Origin: Bradyrhizobium sp. WSM471
Lineage (GTDB): Bacteria > Pseudomonadota > Alphaproteobacteria > Rhizobiales > Xanthobacteraceae
Assembly (NCBI RefSeq): GCF_000244915.1
Contig: NZ_CM001442.1
Coordinates: 2,728,001-2,792,000, forward strand
Direction: 5' to 3'
DNA length: 64,000 nucleotides
Shown here: in pieces, positions 1 to 9,435 of the stretch
Layout of the letters: the number at the start of each line of letters is the position of its first letter
Numbering within the stretch: position 1 is the first letter of the stretch
The notes under the pieces: generated by a model
The model's database searches: none
What the model was told of the DNA's origin: nothing
What the model saw: the letters and a program-made list of their open reading frames with translations, nothing else
Made by a program: the position numbers and the translations under genes

Positions 1-38
1 ACGCCGTCGCCGCGATGGCCGACGTGATCGATTGTCAT
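1..38 (-). CDS. RNA methyltransferase, TRAM-domain class I SAM-dependent (N-terminal fragment)
   Basis: Only the first 12 codons are inside the window, read leftward from an ATG at 38. They encode MTIDHVGHRGDG, which resembles the start of the TRAM domain in RlmD/TrmA-type uracil-5 methyltransferases. It begins 4 bases after the tlyA stop codon, so the two are probably co-transcribed and both modify RNA. The assignment rests on a very short stretch and on my memory of this gene order in rhizobia. Confidence 0.42.
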   Translation of the reverse strand, partial: MTIDHVGHRGDG

Positions 39-42
39 GCGC

Positions 43-780
43 TCAACCACGGCGCGCGCCCAGGAAGAATTCAATATTGCCGTCGCCGCCGGTGATCGCC
101 GAGGGGAACACCTCGATATCGGTGCAGCCGAGCGAGGCCGCAAAGGCGGCGACGTCGTCGCAGATCTCGCGGTGCACGGCGGCGTCGCGGATGATGCCCT
201 TCTTGTTGTGCTTCCGGTCTGCCTCGAATTGCGGCTTGATCAGCGCCAGCAGGCTCATCGGCGCGGCGGCCAGCGACAGCGCCACGGGCAGCACCGTCTT
301 GAGCGAGATGAAGCTGACGTCGATTACGACGACATCGGGCCGCGCTGGCAGGCGCTTGCCGTCATAGGCGCGGATGTCGGTCTCTTCCATCGACACGATC
401 TTGGAGTGACCGCGCAGCGAGGGATGCAGCTGACTGGTGCCGACATCGACGGCAAAAACGAGGCTCGCGCCGTTCGCCAGCAGCACCTCGGTGAATCCGC
501 CGGTGGACGCACCGACATCGAGGCAGACATGATCCTCGATCTCGATCGGGTAGCGCTCCAGCGCGCCGGCGAGCTTGACGCCGCCGCGGGAGACGTAGGG
601 ATGCGCGGGCTCGGCCTGGATCACGGCGTCCTCGGCGATGGTCTCCGATGGCTTTGCCACCTGCTTGTCGTCGGCCGTGACGAGCCCGGCCTCGATCGCC
701 GCGCGCGCCCGCGCCCGGCTCTCGAACAGGCCGCGCTCGACCAGCAGAATATCCGCGCGCTTGCGGGCAGGGGACATCAT
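43..780 (-). CDS. tlyA: TlyA family rRNA methyltransferase/hemolysin A
   Basis: This 245-residue protein has the TlyA layout: an N-terminal S4-like RNA-binding segment (about residues 6-66, with the KRADILLVERG start typical of the family) and a C-terminal Rossmann methyltransferase. The SAM-binding motif DVGASTGGFTEVLL lies near residue 90, DVSFISL near 155 and KPQFE near 185. Family members 2'-O-methylate rRNA; the hemolysin name is historical. The length is normal. Two ATG codons are adjacent at the start (780 and 777), preceded by a GGAGAG ribosome site. It is followed after 4 bases by another RNA methyltransferase gene. Confidence 0.93.
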   Translation of the reverse strand: MMSPARKRADILLVERGLFESRARARAAIEAGLVTADDKQVAKPSETIAEDAVIQAEPAHPYVSRGGVKLAGALERYPIEIEDHVCLDVGASTGGFTEVLLANGASLVFAVDVGTSQLHPSLRGHSKIVSMEETDIRAYDGKRLPARPDVVVIDVSFISLKTVLPVALSLAAAPMSLLALIKPQFEADRKHNKKGIIRDAAVHREICDDVAAFAASLGCTDIEVFPSAITGGDGNIEFFLGARRG

Positions 781-804
781 CTCTCCGAAAGACGCCTGAG
801 GCGC

Positions 805-1359
805 TTATGTAGCGATCAATCGCGCGGCCGCCATCCGGACGCAAGCCTCGAACGCGGCCAGATCGTGCCACACGTCGATCGGCATCTGCGCCGGCGTCAC
901 CAGCGGGCAGCCATGCAGCTCCAGCGCGTGGATCATCATGAGATTGTCGACGAGGCCAAAATCCTCGACCGTCAGTCCCTGCGCGTCGACCAGCCGCCCG
1001 TCCTCGGACGTCACCTCCATGAAGCGGCCGACACGGTCGGCATAGGCGGCGCCGTCGTTGGAATAGGCGAGGCAAAACTTGCGGCGGCCGGCCATGTAGC
1101 CGAGCTCGTAGACGGTGCCGGGATCGGCGCCGGCGCCGCGGAACGGCGTGAGGTTGGCGATGATGGCATCGGCCGCGTCCATCATCGCCTCGTTGCCGCA
1201 AAAAATCTGCCGCGAGGCGTCGGGAGCGGCGAGGTCGATCTCGTTGTCGAGGGGATAGAGCCCGGTGAGGCCGTTCGCGGCACAGATCGAGACCTTCCAC
1301 CGGCCGATCTCGACCGCATCTGGCAGGAACACGTCGGGGCCTGCCAGATAGATCTTCAT
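805..1359 (-). CDS. Nucleoside 2-deoxyribosyltransferase family protein
   Basis: This 184-residue protein starts MKIYLAGPDVFLPDA, the conserved first strand and loop of nucleoside 2-deoxyribosyltransferases, and carries the family's GTVYELGYMAGR segment near residue 85, which includes the catalytic glutamate. Family members exchange bases on deoxynucleosides or hydrolyse nucleotide N-glycosidic bonds in salvage and pool cleaning. It lies between dxs (33 bases) and tlyA (24 bases), all leftward. I chose the ATG at 1359 because the family's conserved sequence begins exactly there; upstream in-frame sequence overlaps dxs and looks unrelated. Confidence 0.86.
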   Translation of the reverse strand: MKIYLAGPDVFLPDAVEIGRWKVSICAANGLTGLYPLDNEIDLAAPDASRQIFCGNEAMMDAADAIIANLTPFRGAGADPGTVYELGYMAGRRKFCLAYSNDGAAYADRVGRFMEVTSEDGRLVDAQGLTVEDFGLVDNLMMIHALELHGCPLVTPAQMPIDVWHDLAAFEACVRMAAARLIAT

Positions 1360-1391
1360 CGAGCTGTTTCGCGGAAGGTCGAAGCTCGCTG

Positions 1392-3320
1392 TCAGGCGAG
1401 CTTGACCGTCTCGGCCTTGACATCCTTGCCGAGCGCTTCGAACACCTTGGCGACGATGCCCTTGGCATCGAGACCGGCACGACCGTACATCGCCGCCGGC
1501 GTGTCGTGGTCCTGGAACACGTCGGGCAGCACCATGGTGCGGAACCGCACCAGGCCGCTGTCGAGCGCGCCCTGATCGGTGAGGTACTGCGCGACATGCG
1601 AGCCGAAACCGCCGACCGAGCCTTCCTCGATCGTGATCAGGATCTCGTGGTCGCGCGCGAGCTTGAGCACGAGCTCGGTGTCCAGCGGCTTCATGAAGCG
1701 CGCATCCGCAATCGTGGTCGAAAGGCCGTGGGCTGCGAGCTCGTCGGCGGCCTTCTCGCATTCGGCGAGGCGCGTGCCGAAGGAGAGCAGGGCGATCTTG
1801 CTGCCCTGGCGGACGATGCGGCCCTTGCCGATCTCGAGCGGAACGCCGACTTCCGGCATCTCGATGCCGCGGCCTTCGCCGCGCGGATAGCGCAACGAGC
1901 TCGGACGATCGTTGATCGCGACCTGGGTTGCGACCATGTGCACCAGCTCGGCTTCGTCGGCCGCGGCCATGATCACCATGTTCGGCAGACAGCCGAGATA
2001 GGCGTTGTCGAACGAGCCGGCATGGGTTGCGCCGTCGGCGCCGACGAGGCCGGCGCGATCGATGGCGAAGCGAACCGGCAGGCTCTGGATCGCAACGTCA
2101 TGCACGATCTGGTCGTAGCCGCGCTGCAGGAACGTCGAGTAGATCGCGCAGAACGGCTTGTAGCCTTCGGTGGCGAGGCCGGCGGCGAACGTCACTGCGT
2201 GCTGCTCGGCAATGCCGACGTCGAAGGTGCGGTCCGGGAACGCCTTGTTGAAGATGTCGACGCCGGTGCCGGACGGCATCGCCGCGGTGATGGCGACGAT
2301 CTTGTCGTCCTTCTCCGCTTCCTTGACGAGGCTCTGGCCGAACACGTTCTGATAGGCCGGCGCGTTCGGCTTGGACTTGGCCTGGGTGCCGGTCGCGACG
2401 TCGAACTTGACCACCGCGTGGTACTTGTCGGCGGAGGCTTCCGCCGGGCCGTAGCCCTTGCCCTTCTGCGTCACGACGTGGAGCAGGATCGGGCCGGTCT
2501 CCATGTCGCGCACGTTCTTCAGCACGGGCAGGAGATGGTCGAGGTTGTGGCCGTCGATCGGGCCCACGTAATAGAAGCCGAGCTCCTCGAACAGCGTGCC
2601 GCCGTCCATCATGAAGCCGCGGGAATATTCCTCGACGCGATTGGCGCGGTTGGCGAGGATCTTGGGCAGGCGCTGGTTGATCTGCTTGGCCACATCGCGC
2701 AGCGTGCGATAGGTCTTGCCCGAGTAGAGCCGCGAGAGATAGGCGCTCATCGCGCCGACCGGCGGCGCGATCGACATGTCGTTGTCGTTGAGGATGACGA
2801 TCAGGCGCGAGTTCATCGCCCCCGCATTGTTCATGGCCTCATAGGCCATGCCCGCCGACATCGCGCCGTCACCGATGACGGCGATAACGTTGTTCTTGCC
2901 GCCGGAGAGGTCGCGCGCGACCGCCATGCCGAGGCCGGCGGAGATCGAGGTCGAGGAATGCGCGGCGCCGAACGGATCGTAATCGCTCTCGCTGCGCTTG
3001 GTGAAGCCGGACAGGCCGCCGCCGGTGCGCAGCGTGCGGATGCGATCGCGCCGGCCGGTGAGGATCTTGTGCGGATAGGCCTGGTGGCCGACGTCCCAGA
3101 TCAGCCGGTCGCGCGGGGTGTCGAAAACGTAATGGATCGCAGTGGTGAGTTCGACCACGCCGAGGCCTGCGCCGAAGTGACCGCCGGTCACCGAGACGGC
3201 ATCGATGGTCTCCTGACGCAGCTCGTCGGCGACCTGGCGAACCTGCTCGACCTTGAGCTTGCGCAGGTCGTCCGGCGTCCGGATGGTGTCGAGAAGCGGC
3301 GTTTTACTATATGCGTTCAC
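1392..3320 (-). CDS. dxs: 1-deoxy-D-xylulose-5-phosphate synthase
   Basis: The enzyme condenses pyruvate and glyceraldehyde 3-phosphate to DXP, the entry step of the MEP isoprenoid pathway, using thiamine diphosphate. The 642-residue product has the family's GGHFGAGLG histidine segment near residue 47, the [18 protein letters not shown] cofactor motif near 155, and the catalytic glutamate in [12 protein letters not shown] near 370. I chose the GTG at 3320, giving the N-terminus [13 protein letters not shown]; it has a GGAAA ribosome site and the expected length. An ATG 19 codons further upstream would add an unconserved extension. It has a long (588-base) upstream region. Confidence 0.95.
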   Translation of the reverse strand: MNAYSKTPLLDTIRTPDDLRKLKVEQVRQVADELRQETIDAVSVTGGHFGAGLGVVELTTAIHYVFDTPRDRLIWDVGHQAYPHKILTGRRDRIRTLRTGGGLSGFTKRSESDYDPFGAAHSSTSISAGLGMAVARDLSGGKNNVIAVIGDGAMSAGMAYEAMNNAGAMNSRLIVILNDNDMSIAPPVGAMSAYLSRLYSGKTYRTLRDVAKQINQRLPKILANRANRVEEYSRGFMMDGGTLFEELGFYYVGPIDGHNLDHLLPVLKNVRDMETGPILLHVVTQKGKGYGPAEASADKYHAVVKFDVATGTQAKSKPNAPAYQNVFGQSLVKEAEKDDKIVAITAAMPSGTGVDIFNKAFPDRTFDVGIAEQHAVTFAAGLATEGYKPFCAIYSTFLQRGYDQIVHDVAIQSLPVRFAIDRAGLVGADGATHAGSFDNAYLGCLPNMVIMAAADEAELVHMVATQVAINDRPSSLRYPRGEGRGIEMPEVGVPLEIGKGRIVRQGSKIALLSFGTRLAECEKAADELAAHGLSTTIADARFMKPLDTELVLKLARDHEILITIEEGSVGGFGSHVAQYLTDQGALDSGLVRFRTMVLPDVFQDHDTPAAMYGRAGLDAKGIVAKVFEALGKDVKAETVKLA

Positions 3321-3908
3321 GGCGATTTCCAATTTGTCAGCGCCGGAAGATCGTTCCGGTGCGCGATGGGTTTGCACAATATCGGCGCAGCGCGAGTCCT
3401 TAAACCGTCGGAGCCACCTGCATGGGGCAAAGCCCCGTCTTCAAGCTTAGGTGAGCTTAAGTGCTCTCCGGTTCAGTCTCTGTGATCCCTGTCACTTAGA
3501 TCGGCTTCGTCCATCCAGCCAATTCATCAGCAGTTTGAAGCGCTTGTCGTCGGTAATCAGTGCCCACGCAAGGCTTACAAAAAGCCACACTCCGCGCAGC
3601 TTTACACCAAAGCTTGGGCCAAAGCCAACCCGCTCCGCCGATTACGGGCATGCACCTGCAACCCGCGGGCCAGAGTGGTTAATCCTGGCGCCAGCCGAAG
3701 GGTTCCAAGCTTGCCCAGTTCCTCGGCAAGGTTTTTCGCATGGGGAGGCTATTTCTAGACGGATTCAGGAGGGCGAGGGGCCCCTCTGAGGGAGGTTCCG
3801 TGATCGCCAGAGCGCCGGTTCCCTGGAATCAAGCAGCAGCAGCAGCAACGCCGACCGCGGCATGCGATCATGAAGAATTGCCGGTGCCCGCTGCGTGAGA
3901 TAGGCGGC
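3321..3908. other. Non-coding stretch between dxs and xseB
   Basis: No convincing gene is visible in either strand. It contains a short hairpin (GGGGC/GCCCC, 3424-3436) upstream of dxs, a perfect 12-base palindrome GAGGGGCCCCTC at 3775-3786, and a run of five GCA/CAG-type triplets near 3833-3848. In many bacteria ispA sits between xseB and dxs; no trace of it is seen here. Confidence 0.6.
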
Positions 3909-4160
3909 TTACTGGACGTCGAGCGGCGCGGTGCCGGTGGCCTGGCCGCTGGCATCGGTGGTGATCTTGTCGACGCGCGCCTCGGCCTGGCGCAGCAACT
4001 CCTCGCAGCGGCGCTTCAGGGCCTCGCCGCGCTCGTAGATTGTCACGGATTCCTCGAGCGGCACCTTGCCGTCCTCGAGCCGTTTCACGATGGTTTCGAG
4101 CTCCTCGATGGCGCGTTCGAAGGTCAGCCTGGAGATGTCGATTTGGGTATTTTCGGCCAT
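3909..4160 (-). CDS. xseB: Exodeoxyribonuclease VII small subunit
   Basis: The 83-residue product matches XseB in length and in its conserved core: LTFERAIEELETIVKRLEDG near residues 12-31, then the PLEESVTIYERGEALKRRCEELL coiled region. XseB binds several copies to XseA to form the single-strand-specific exonuclease VII. The ATG at 4160 follows a short gap after the histone-deacetylase-like gene, so the two may be co-transcribed. An upstream in-frame extension exists but lacks conservation. Confidence 0.93.
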   Translation of the reverse strand: MAENTQIDISRLTFERAIEELETIVKRLEDGKVPLEESVTIYERGEALKRRCEELLRQAEARVDKITTDASGQATGTAPLDVQ

Positions 4161-4233
4161 ATAAGTTTCCGATTGCCCGATTCGCTTCACCTCGGAGAAA
4201 GCAAAGTTTTGCGGGCGCAATGTGGCGGGTGTG

Positions 4234-5163
4234 TCAGGCGCCCATCAGGGCGCCGACATGCGCCGTAACAGATTCTTTCAATCCTTGCAGGTCGTAGCCG
4301 CCCTCGAGCACAGAAACAACGCGCCCCCCGGCGGTCTTGTCGGCGAGGTCCATCAGCTTGCGCGTCACCCAGGCATAATCCTCCGCGCGCAAATTCAGCG
4401 ACGCCAGCGGATCGCGATAATGCGCGTCGAAGCCGGCAGAGATGACGAGCAGCTCCGGGCTGAATTTTTCGAGCTGCGGCAGGATCAAATTCTCGAACGC
4501 GATGCGGAATTCCGGCCCGCCGTCCTCGGAGGCGAGCGGCGCGTTGACGATGGTGTCGTGGTCGCCGCGCTCGCTCTTGGCGCCGGTGCCCGGAAACAGC
4601 GGCATCTGGTGCGTCGAGCAATACATCACGGTCGGGTCCGACCAGAAGATGTCCTGCGTGCCGTTGCCGTGATGCACGTCGAAATCGACGATGGCCGCGC
4701 GCTTGATGCCGTATTTGCGCTGCGCGTGGCGCGCGGCGATGGCGACGTTGTCGAAGAAACAGAAGCCCATCGGCTTGCCGATCTCGGCGTGGTGGCCGGG
4801 CGGGCGCACCGCGACGAAGGCGTTGCGATGCTCGCCCGCCATCACCGCTTCGGTCGCCGCGACCGCGCCGCCGACGCCGCGCATCACCGCTTCCCATGTG
4901 CCCGGCGACATCGAGGTGTCGCCATCAATATAAACCAGGCCGCTGGTCGGCGCGATGTGGCGCAGCTCCGTGACGTAGTGCTCGTTGTGGCAGAGCGTGA
5001 CGAGGTCGAGATCGCCCTCCGGCGCCTGGTCACGCACCAGGAACTGGAAGCGCTCATGCGACAGCGCCTCCTCCACCGCGCGCAGGCGGTCCGGCCTTTC
5101 AGGGTGTCCCGGCGGCGTGACGTGGTCGAGGCAGGCCTTGTGGGAGAGGAGAAGCGTACTCAT
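4234..5163 (-). CDS. Histone deacetylase family protein (zinc amidohydrolase)
   Basis: This 309-residue protein has the arginase/deacetylase-fold signatures of bacterial class II HDAC-like enzymes: RPPGHHAE near residue 128, [12 protein letters not shown] near 167 with the Asp and His zinc ligands, SAGFDAH near 248, and the catalytic-tyrosine motif LEGGYDL near 290. All active-site residues seem present, so it should be active; likely substrates are acetylpolyamines or other N-acyl compounds rather than histones. The ATG at 5163 ([15 protein letters not shown]) fits the family start. It precedes xseB. Confidence 0.92.
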   Translation of the reverse strand: MSTLLLSHKACLDHVTPPGHPERPDRLRAVEEALSHERFQFLVRDQAPEGDLDLVTLCHNEHYVTELRHIAPTSGLVYIDGDTSMSPGTWEAVMRGVGGAVAATEAVMAGEHRNAFVAVRPPGHHAEIGKPMGFCFFDNVAIAARHAQRKYGIKRAAIVDFDVHHGNGTQDIFWSDPTVMYCSTHQMPLFPGTGAKSERGDHDTIVNAPLASEDGGPEFRIAFENLILPQLEKFSPELLVISAGFDAHYRDPLASLNLRAEDYAWVTRKLMDLADKTAGGRVVSVLEGGYDLQGLKESVTAHVGALMGA

Positions 5164-5298
5164 CAGTTCGGCCTCATGGAATGCGGGCTCTCGACGTCGC
5201 TTGGCGCATCCGGCGCCAAAACGCAAATACAAAACCCAATCTATGCGTTCCCCCGGGAATGGCAAAGGGTGGTCCCGGACCGGCCCGTTTGATCCGGA

Positions 5299-6957
5299 TC
5301 AATTCACGCGCAGGATGCGGCTCAGCGGCAGCGGCCCGATCGGTCCGTGCGCCCTGAAAAACGCGAACAGCGCGTCAGCGTCGTAGCCGCCATATTGCGG
5401 CCCCGTGCCTTGTTTGGCGACCGTAAAGCCGTCGCCACCGACTGCGAGGTAATCGTTGAGGGTGACGCGGTAGCCGCTTCCGGCTTCGACCAGTCTGCCA
5501 TTGAGCGTCATCTTCTCGGTGATCACGCGCTCGCCGAATGGCTTCGCCGCATCCCAGGCGTAACTGAACCCGTTCGAGACCTGGAGAATCCGCGGCCGCT
5601 TCGGGTCGAGCCATTGCTGCTCCAGCATGTCCTTGAGCTGGCTGCCCGTGAGCGTCATGGTGACGAGCCGGTTGCGGAACGGCTGGCTGGCGAAAACGTC
5701 GCCGAAGGTGATCGCGCCGTTCTCCTTTGGAACGATGTCGGTGCGGATGCCGCCGGGATTGGTGAGCGCGATGACGGCGCTGCCGTCCTTGGCATCCCTG
5801 GTCGCGGCGAGCTGCGCGTCCGCAATGACGTCGCCGAGCGGGCTTTCGCCGGCCTCGTTCGGCACGCGTGACAGCGTCTGCGTCACCGATCCAGCCGGGC
5901 GATTGGCGATCGGCGCCGAAAGCTTGTCGTAGGTATCGATCAGTGCGGTCTGCTCGGGATCCCTAGGCAGCGAGGCATTGGCGACGAGGACGTTCTCGGC
6001 CCTGGCGCGGACGACGTCGCGCGTTGCCGGATCGAGCTTGAGGTCGATCGCGGTGACCAGGGTACCGTATTTGTCGCCGCTGGTGACGAGCCGCCCGTCA
6101 ATATCGCAGACATAAGCACGATGGGTGTGGCCGCTGACGACGACGTCGACGGCGCGATCGAATTTTTTCACGATGTCGACGATCGGCCCCGTGACGGCAG
6201 GGCATTCATTGTAGTCGCCGGCCGGCTCGCCGCCCTGGTGGATCAGCACCACGATCGCCTCGACCCCGCGCGCCTTCAGCTGCGGCACCAGCGCGTTTAC
6301 CGTCTCGGCTTCGTCGCGGAATTCGAGGCCGGTGATGCCCGCGGGCGATACGATGCCCGCGGTCTCCTTCAAGGTCAGCCCGATGAAGGCGATGGGGATG
6401 CCCTCGAATTCCCTGATCTCGTAAGGCGGCAGCACGCTCCTGCCGGTCGCGGTCTCGATGGTGGACGCCGCGAGATAATGGAATTTGGCGCCCTGGAAGG
6501 GATGGGGCCCCTGGCAGCCGTCGACCGGATGACAGCCCCCGTTCTGCATCCGCAGGAGCTCGGTCTTGCCCTCGTCGAATTCGTGATTGCCGACCGAGGT
6601 GATCGCGAGCCCCATCATCGAGAGCGACTCGATCGAAGGCTCGTCGTGGAACATCGCCGACAGGAACGGGCTCGCGCCGATCAGGTCGCCGGCGGCGACG
6701 AAGATCGTGTTCTTGTGGCCCTCGCGCAGCTGCTTCACCAGCGTCGCCATGTATTCGGCACCGCCGGCCGCCACCATCACCTTCCTGGACCTGTCCTCGG
6801 GATCGCTGATCCGGATGCCGCCAGGTGGCGAGCGCAGATTGCCGTGGAAATCATTGATCGCGAGGATGCGCAGCTCGACGGGTGCGGCGGTTTGGGCGGA
6901 CGCGGGCAGGGCGGCGAGCGCAAGCGCGAAGACGGTCAGGCGGAGAACATGTCGCAT
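5299..6957 (-). CDS. Periplasmic bifunctional 5'-nucleotidase/metallophosphatase (UshA-like)
   Basis: The 552-residue product begins with a Sec signal peptide (about residues 1-21, ending SAQT). The N-terminal metallophosphatase domain holds the metal ligands in INDFHGN, GDLIGASPF, GNHEFDEGK and SGHTHRAYVC. The C-terminal 5'-nucleotidase domain (about 350-540) carries NPGGIRTDI and the substrate-binding NGFSYAWD segment. Enzymes of this type dephosphorylate nucleotides or hydrolyse 2',3'-cyclic nucleotides in the periplasm for phosphate and nucleoside scavenging. It stands alone between the HDAC-like gene and a crotonase gene on the same strand. Confidence 0.92.
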   Translation of the reverse strand: MRHVLRLTVFALALAALPASAQTAAPVELRILAINDFHGNLRSPPGGIRISDPEDRSRKVMVAAGGAEYMATLVKQLREGHKNTIFVAAGDLIGASPFLSAMFHDEPSIESLSMMGLAITSVGNHEFDEGKTELLRMQNGGCHPVDGCQGPHPFQGAKFHYLAASTIETATGRSVLPPYEIREFEGIPIAFIGLTLKETAGIVSPAGITGLEFRDEAETVNALVPQLKARGVEAIVVLIHQGGEPAGDYNECPAVTGPIVDIVKKFDRAVDVVVSGHTHRAYVCDIDGRLVTSGDKYGTLVTAIDLKLDPATRDVVRARAENVLVANASLPRDPEQTALIDTYDKLSAPIANRPAGSVTQTLSRVPNEAGESPLGDVIADAQLAATRDAKDGSAVIALTNPGGIRTDIVPKENGAITFGDVFASQPFRNRLVTMTLTGSQLKDMLEQQWLDPKRPRILQVSNGFSYAWDAAKPFGERVITEKMTLNGRLVEAGSGYRVTLNDYLAVGGDGFTVAKQGTGPQYGGYDADALFAFFRAHGPIGPLPLSRILRVN

Positions 6958-7036
6958 GGAACCAGACTAGTCGCTCCGCGCGAAGATTTCACGAAAGTTC
7001 TCGCCGTCATTCCGCGGCGATGCGCCGGACGACAGC

Positions 7037-7798
7037 CTATTTTTTCTTCTTCCTGTTCATAAACGCGTTGAACGCGGCGGTGGCTTCTTCCGACTTCAAC
7101 CGCTCGCCGAACAGATGGGCCTCCTGGTCGATGCGGCGGGTGAGTTCCTCGGATGCGACGCGCAGCAGTTTGCGCGAGGTCGCGACCGCTTCGGCGGGGA
7201 GCCTGCAGATATCGCGCGCCACCTTGCGCGCCTCGACCTCGGTATGACCCGGCGAGACCACGGTGTTGACGAAGCCTGCGGCATGCGCTTCCGCGGCCGT
7301 AAAAGTCCGTCCCATCACCAGCATGGCGAAGGCGCGCTGGTAGCCCATCGTGTTCGGCATCAAGAGGCTGGACGCACCGACCGGCACGAGCCCGAGATGG
7401 ATGTAGGGCGCGGAGAAGGTCGCCGCGTTCGAGGCCAGCACATAGTCGCAATGGAACAGCATCACGGTGCCCATTCCGATCGACGCGCCGTCCACGGCCG
7501 CGATCACCGGCTTGGCGTTGAGGGCGAGCGAATAGAGAAACTTGGCGCCGTCGGACAGCGTCTCGGGGCGCGATGTGTCGGCGTGCATGAAATCGTCGAT
7601 GTCGTCGCCGGCGGTGAACACGCCGGAGCCGCCAGTGATGATCATGCAGCGGATGTCGGGATTGTTCTGCGCGGTGTCGATCGCGCGGCTCATCTCCCGA
7701 TACATGTCCTGCGTGATCGCGTTCTTCTTGCTCGGACGGCGCAGGGTGATCACGCGCGTTCCGCGCTCTTCGGTGACGATGATGTTGCCATTCGGCAT
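7037..7798 (-). CDS. Crotonase-fold protein (enoyl-CoA hydratase/isomerase family) lacking catalytic glutamates
   Basis: This 253-residue protein has the crotonase fold with an oxyanion-hole segment (GGSGVFTAGDDIDDF near residue 60; DGASIGMGTVMLFHCD near 105). Its core resembles bacterial relatives of delta3,delta2-enoyl-CoA isomerase. The two hydratase glutamates align with Val and Tyr, and the isomerase-type glutamate of the usual LGLVPEG motif is Val here (LGLVPVGASS). It may therefore bind acyl-CoA without normal hydratase or isomerase chemistry, or use another base. I chose ATG 7798 (MPNGNIIV), 11 codons inside a longer frame, for its ribosome site and family fit. The C-terminus ends in a lysine run. 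Confidence 0.85.
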   Translation of the reverse strand: MPNGNIIVTEERGTRVITLRRPSKKNAITQDMYREMSRAIDTAQNNPDIRCMIITGGSGVFTAGDDIDDFMHADTSRPETLSDGAKFLYSLALNAKPVIAAVDGASIGMGTVMLFHCDYVLASNAATFSAPYIHLGLVPVGASSLLMPNTMGYQRAFAMLVMGRTFTAAEAHAAGFVNTVVSPGHTEVEARKVARDICRLPAEAVATSRKLLRVASEELTRRIDQEAHLFGERLKSEEATAAFNAFMNRKKKK

Positions 7799-8030
7799 GA
7801 GGGGCCCCTGCAGTCGCCGCGATACTGACATTGGCTAGACTCGCGAAACGTCAGCCTACATCATCTTGCAGGCGTGCCAATGCGCTCGCTCGAGCTTTTG
7901 GGGACCGAATTCGCATGGGACGGGCGCATCGGCCGCTGCTGTGTTACGCGTTGCAATAATTAGCTACCCATTTTCGATTGAAAAACCCCTGGTTGTGGTG
8001 CACGATCGTCTCGCGCCGTTCCATTTGGCC

Positions 8031-8058
8031 GATTGCCCGATTGCCCGATTGCCCGATT
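8031..8058. repeat. 8-bp tandem repeat (GATTGCCC, about 3.5 copies)
   Basis: Three perfect copies of GATTGCCC and a partial fourth run directly into the ATG of the MFS gene at 8060, where a ribosome-binding site would be expected. No Shine-Dalgarno sequence is visible between repeat and start. Such repeats can change copy number by slippage. Confidence 0.85.
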
Positions 8059-8059
8059 G

Positions 8060-9301
8060 ATGATTGCCGCCACGCGTGTTGACGAATCCTCGCTGCACTA
8101 TCGCGGCTGGCGCGTCGTGCTGGCCTGCTTCCTGATGGCCTTCTTCATGTTCGGCTTCGGCCTGTACGGTCAGGGCGTCTATCTCGCCGAACTCCAGCGC
8201 GCCCATGGCTGGCCGGGTACGCTGGTTTCCGCGGCCAGCACCTTCTCCTTTCTCCTGACCGCCGTGCTCGTCATCTTCACCGACGATCTGCTCGCCCGCA
8301 TCGGGCTGCGGTCGCTGATCCTGTGCGGCCTCTCGGCGCTCGGCGCTTCGACGGTGCTGCTGGCGCTGCTGCAGACGCCCTGGCAGCTCTATCTCGCCTA
8401 TGCGCTGATGTCGGTCGGCTGGACCGGCATGGGCACGGTGGTGATCGCGACCGTGCTGAACTCCTGGTTCGAACGGCGCCGCGGGCTCGCGCTCAGCCTC
8501 GCCTACAATGGCGCGACCTGCGGCGGCATCGTGCTCGTGCCGCTGCTGCTGTCGCTGAGCGGCAGCATCGGCTTTCGTTCCGCGATGCTGGCGGCCACGC
8601 TGGCGATGGTGGTGCTGGTGCTGCCGGTGGTGGTCATCTTCACCGGCTGGCCGACGGAAATGCCGCCAACGCCGGGCGGGGATTCATTCGATGGCGGCAC
8701 CGCCGTGCCTGCGGTTCACTCGCGCAAGACGCTGCTCGCCAATTCGGCGTTCTGGACCATGGTGCTGCCGATCGCGGTCGCGCTGCTGGCGCAGATGGGA
8801 TTCATCATCCACCAGGTGACGTTCCTCGAACCGCTGATCGGCCGCGCCAGTGCGGGTCTTGCCGTCACCATCATGGCGGCGATGGCGGTGGTCGGGCGCC
8901 TGTCGCTCGGCCTGTTCGTGGACCGGCTCGATCCGCGGCTCGCCTGCGCGGCATCGATGACCAGCCAGGCGGCGGCGCTGTTCGTGCTTCTGCAAAGCAC
9001 GAACCCGACCGTGCTGCTCGTGTGCTGCGCCGTCTACGGCTTCTCGATCGGCAACATGATCACGTTTCCGCCCTTGATCATCCAGCGCGAGATCGGCGCG
9101 AGCGCCTTCGCCGCCGCGATGGGACTGGGCACGTCGATCAGCGGCATCGTCAGCGCCTTCGGCCCCGGCATCGTCGGTCTCGTGCGCAGCGTGACCGGCG
9201 ACTACACGAGCGCGTTTGCGATGTGCGTGATGCTCGACCTAGTGGCGGCGAGCGTCGTACTATGGCGGCCGGGGAAACGTACGAAGCTCGCGGCTTCGTA
9301 G
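8060..9301 (+). CDS. MFS transporter
   Basis: The 413-residue product has about 12 hydrophobic segments spaced as in major facilitator superfamily permeases, with a long central loop near residues 200-225 between the two six-helix halves and the arginine-rich cytoplasmic loops (WFERRRGLALSLA) typical of the oxalate/monocarboxylate-like MFS subgroup. The substrate cannot be told from sequence. The ATG at 8060 follows an octamer repeat instead of a clear ribosome site; a few codons of upstream frame (from 8033) lie in the repeat itself and are unlikely to be translated. Confidence 0.85.
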   Translation: MIAATRVDESSLHYRGWRVVLACFLMAFFMFGFGLYGQGVYLAELQRAHGWPGTLVSAASTFSFLLTAVLVIFTDDLLARIGLRSLILCGLSALGASTVLLALLQTPWQLYLAYALMSVGWTGMGTVVIATVLNSWFERRRGLALSLAYNGATCGGIVLVPLLLSLSGSIGFRSAMLAATLAMVVLVLPVVVIFTGWPTEMPPTPGGDSFDGGTAVPAVHSRKTLLANSAFWTMVLPIAVALLAQMGFIIHQVTFLEPLIGRASAGLAVTIMAAMAVVGRLSLGLFVDRLDPRLACAASMTSQAAALFVLLQSTNPTVLLVCCAVYGFSIGNMITFPPLIIQREIGASAFAAAMGLGTSISGIVSAFGPGIVGLVRSVTGDYTSAFAMCVMLDLVAASVVLWRPGKRTKLAAS

Positions 9302-9330
9302 CCCGGATGGAGCGCAGCGCAATCCGGGCT
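9300..9330. repeat. REP-like palindrome downstream of the MFS gene
   Basis: Arms AGCCCGGAT (9300-9308) and ATCCGGGCT (9322-9330) flank GGAGCGCAGCGCA. From memory, near-identical sequences are dispersed in bradyrhizobial genomes, usually between genes. It may fold in the transcript and act as a weak terminator. Confidence 0.65.
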
Positions 9331-9380
9331 GGCCGTTCCCGCTACGATCTGCGAGCGGGGAGGCGCGAGTAAAAAATCTG

Positions 9381-9409
9381 GTGTCGTCCCGGCCTTCGCC
9401 GGACGACAC
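9381..9409. repeat. Second intergenic palindrome (GTGTCGTCC ... GGACGACAC)
   Basis: Nine-base arms 9381-9389 and 9401-9409 with a GC-rich inner stem form a hairpin between the convergent MFS and acyl-CoA dehydrogenase genes. It resembles another repeat family common in rhizobial intergenic DNA and could terminate transcription from both sides. Confidence 0.6.
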
Positions 9410-9435
9410 TGAATGTGTGGCGCGCATATGCGGCC

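Noticed and set aside
37..3485. Long plus-strand open frames across tlyA and dxs (37-1575, 1506-3485)
   Set aside because: They are antisense shadows of well-supported genes in GC-rich DNA; the products are Arg/Ala/Asp-rich and match no family.
8031..8058. Possible CRISPR or phage repeat (also 55789-55830)
   Set aside because: Repeats are directly adjacent without spacers, so they are simple tandem repeats.
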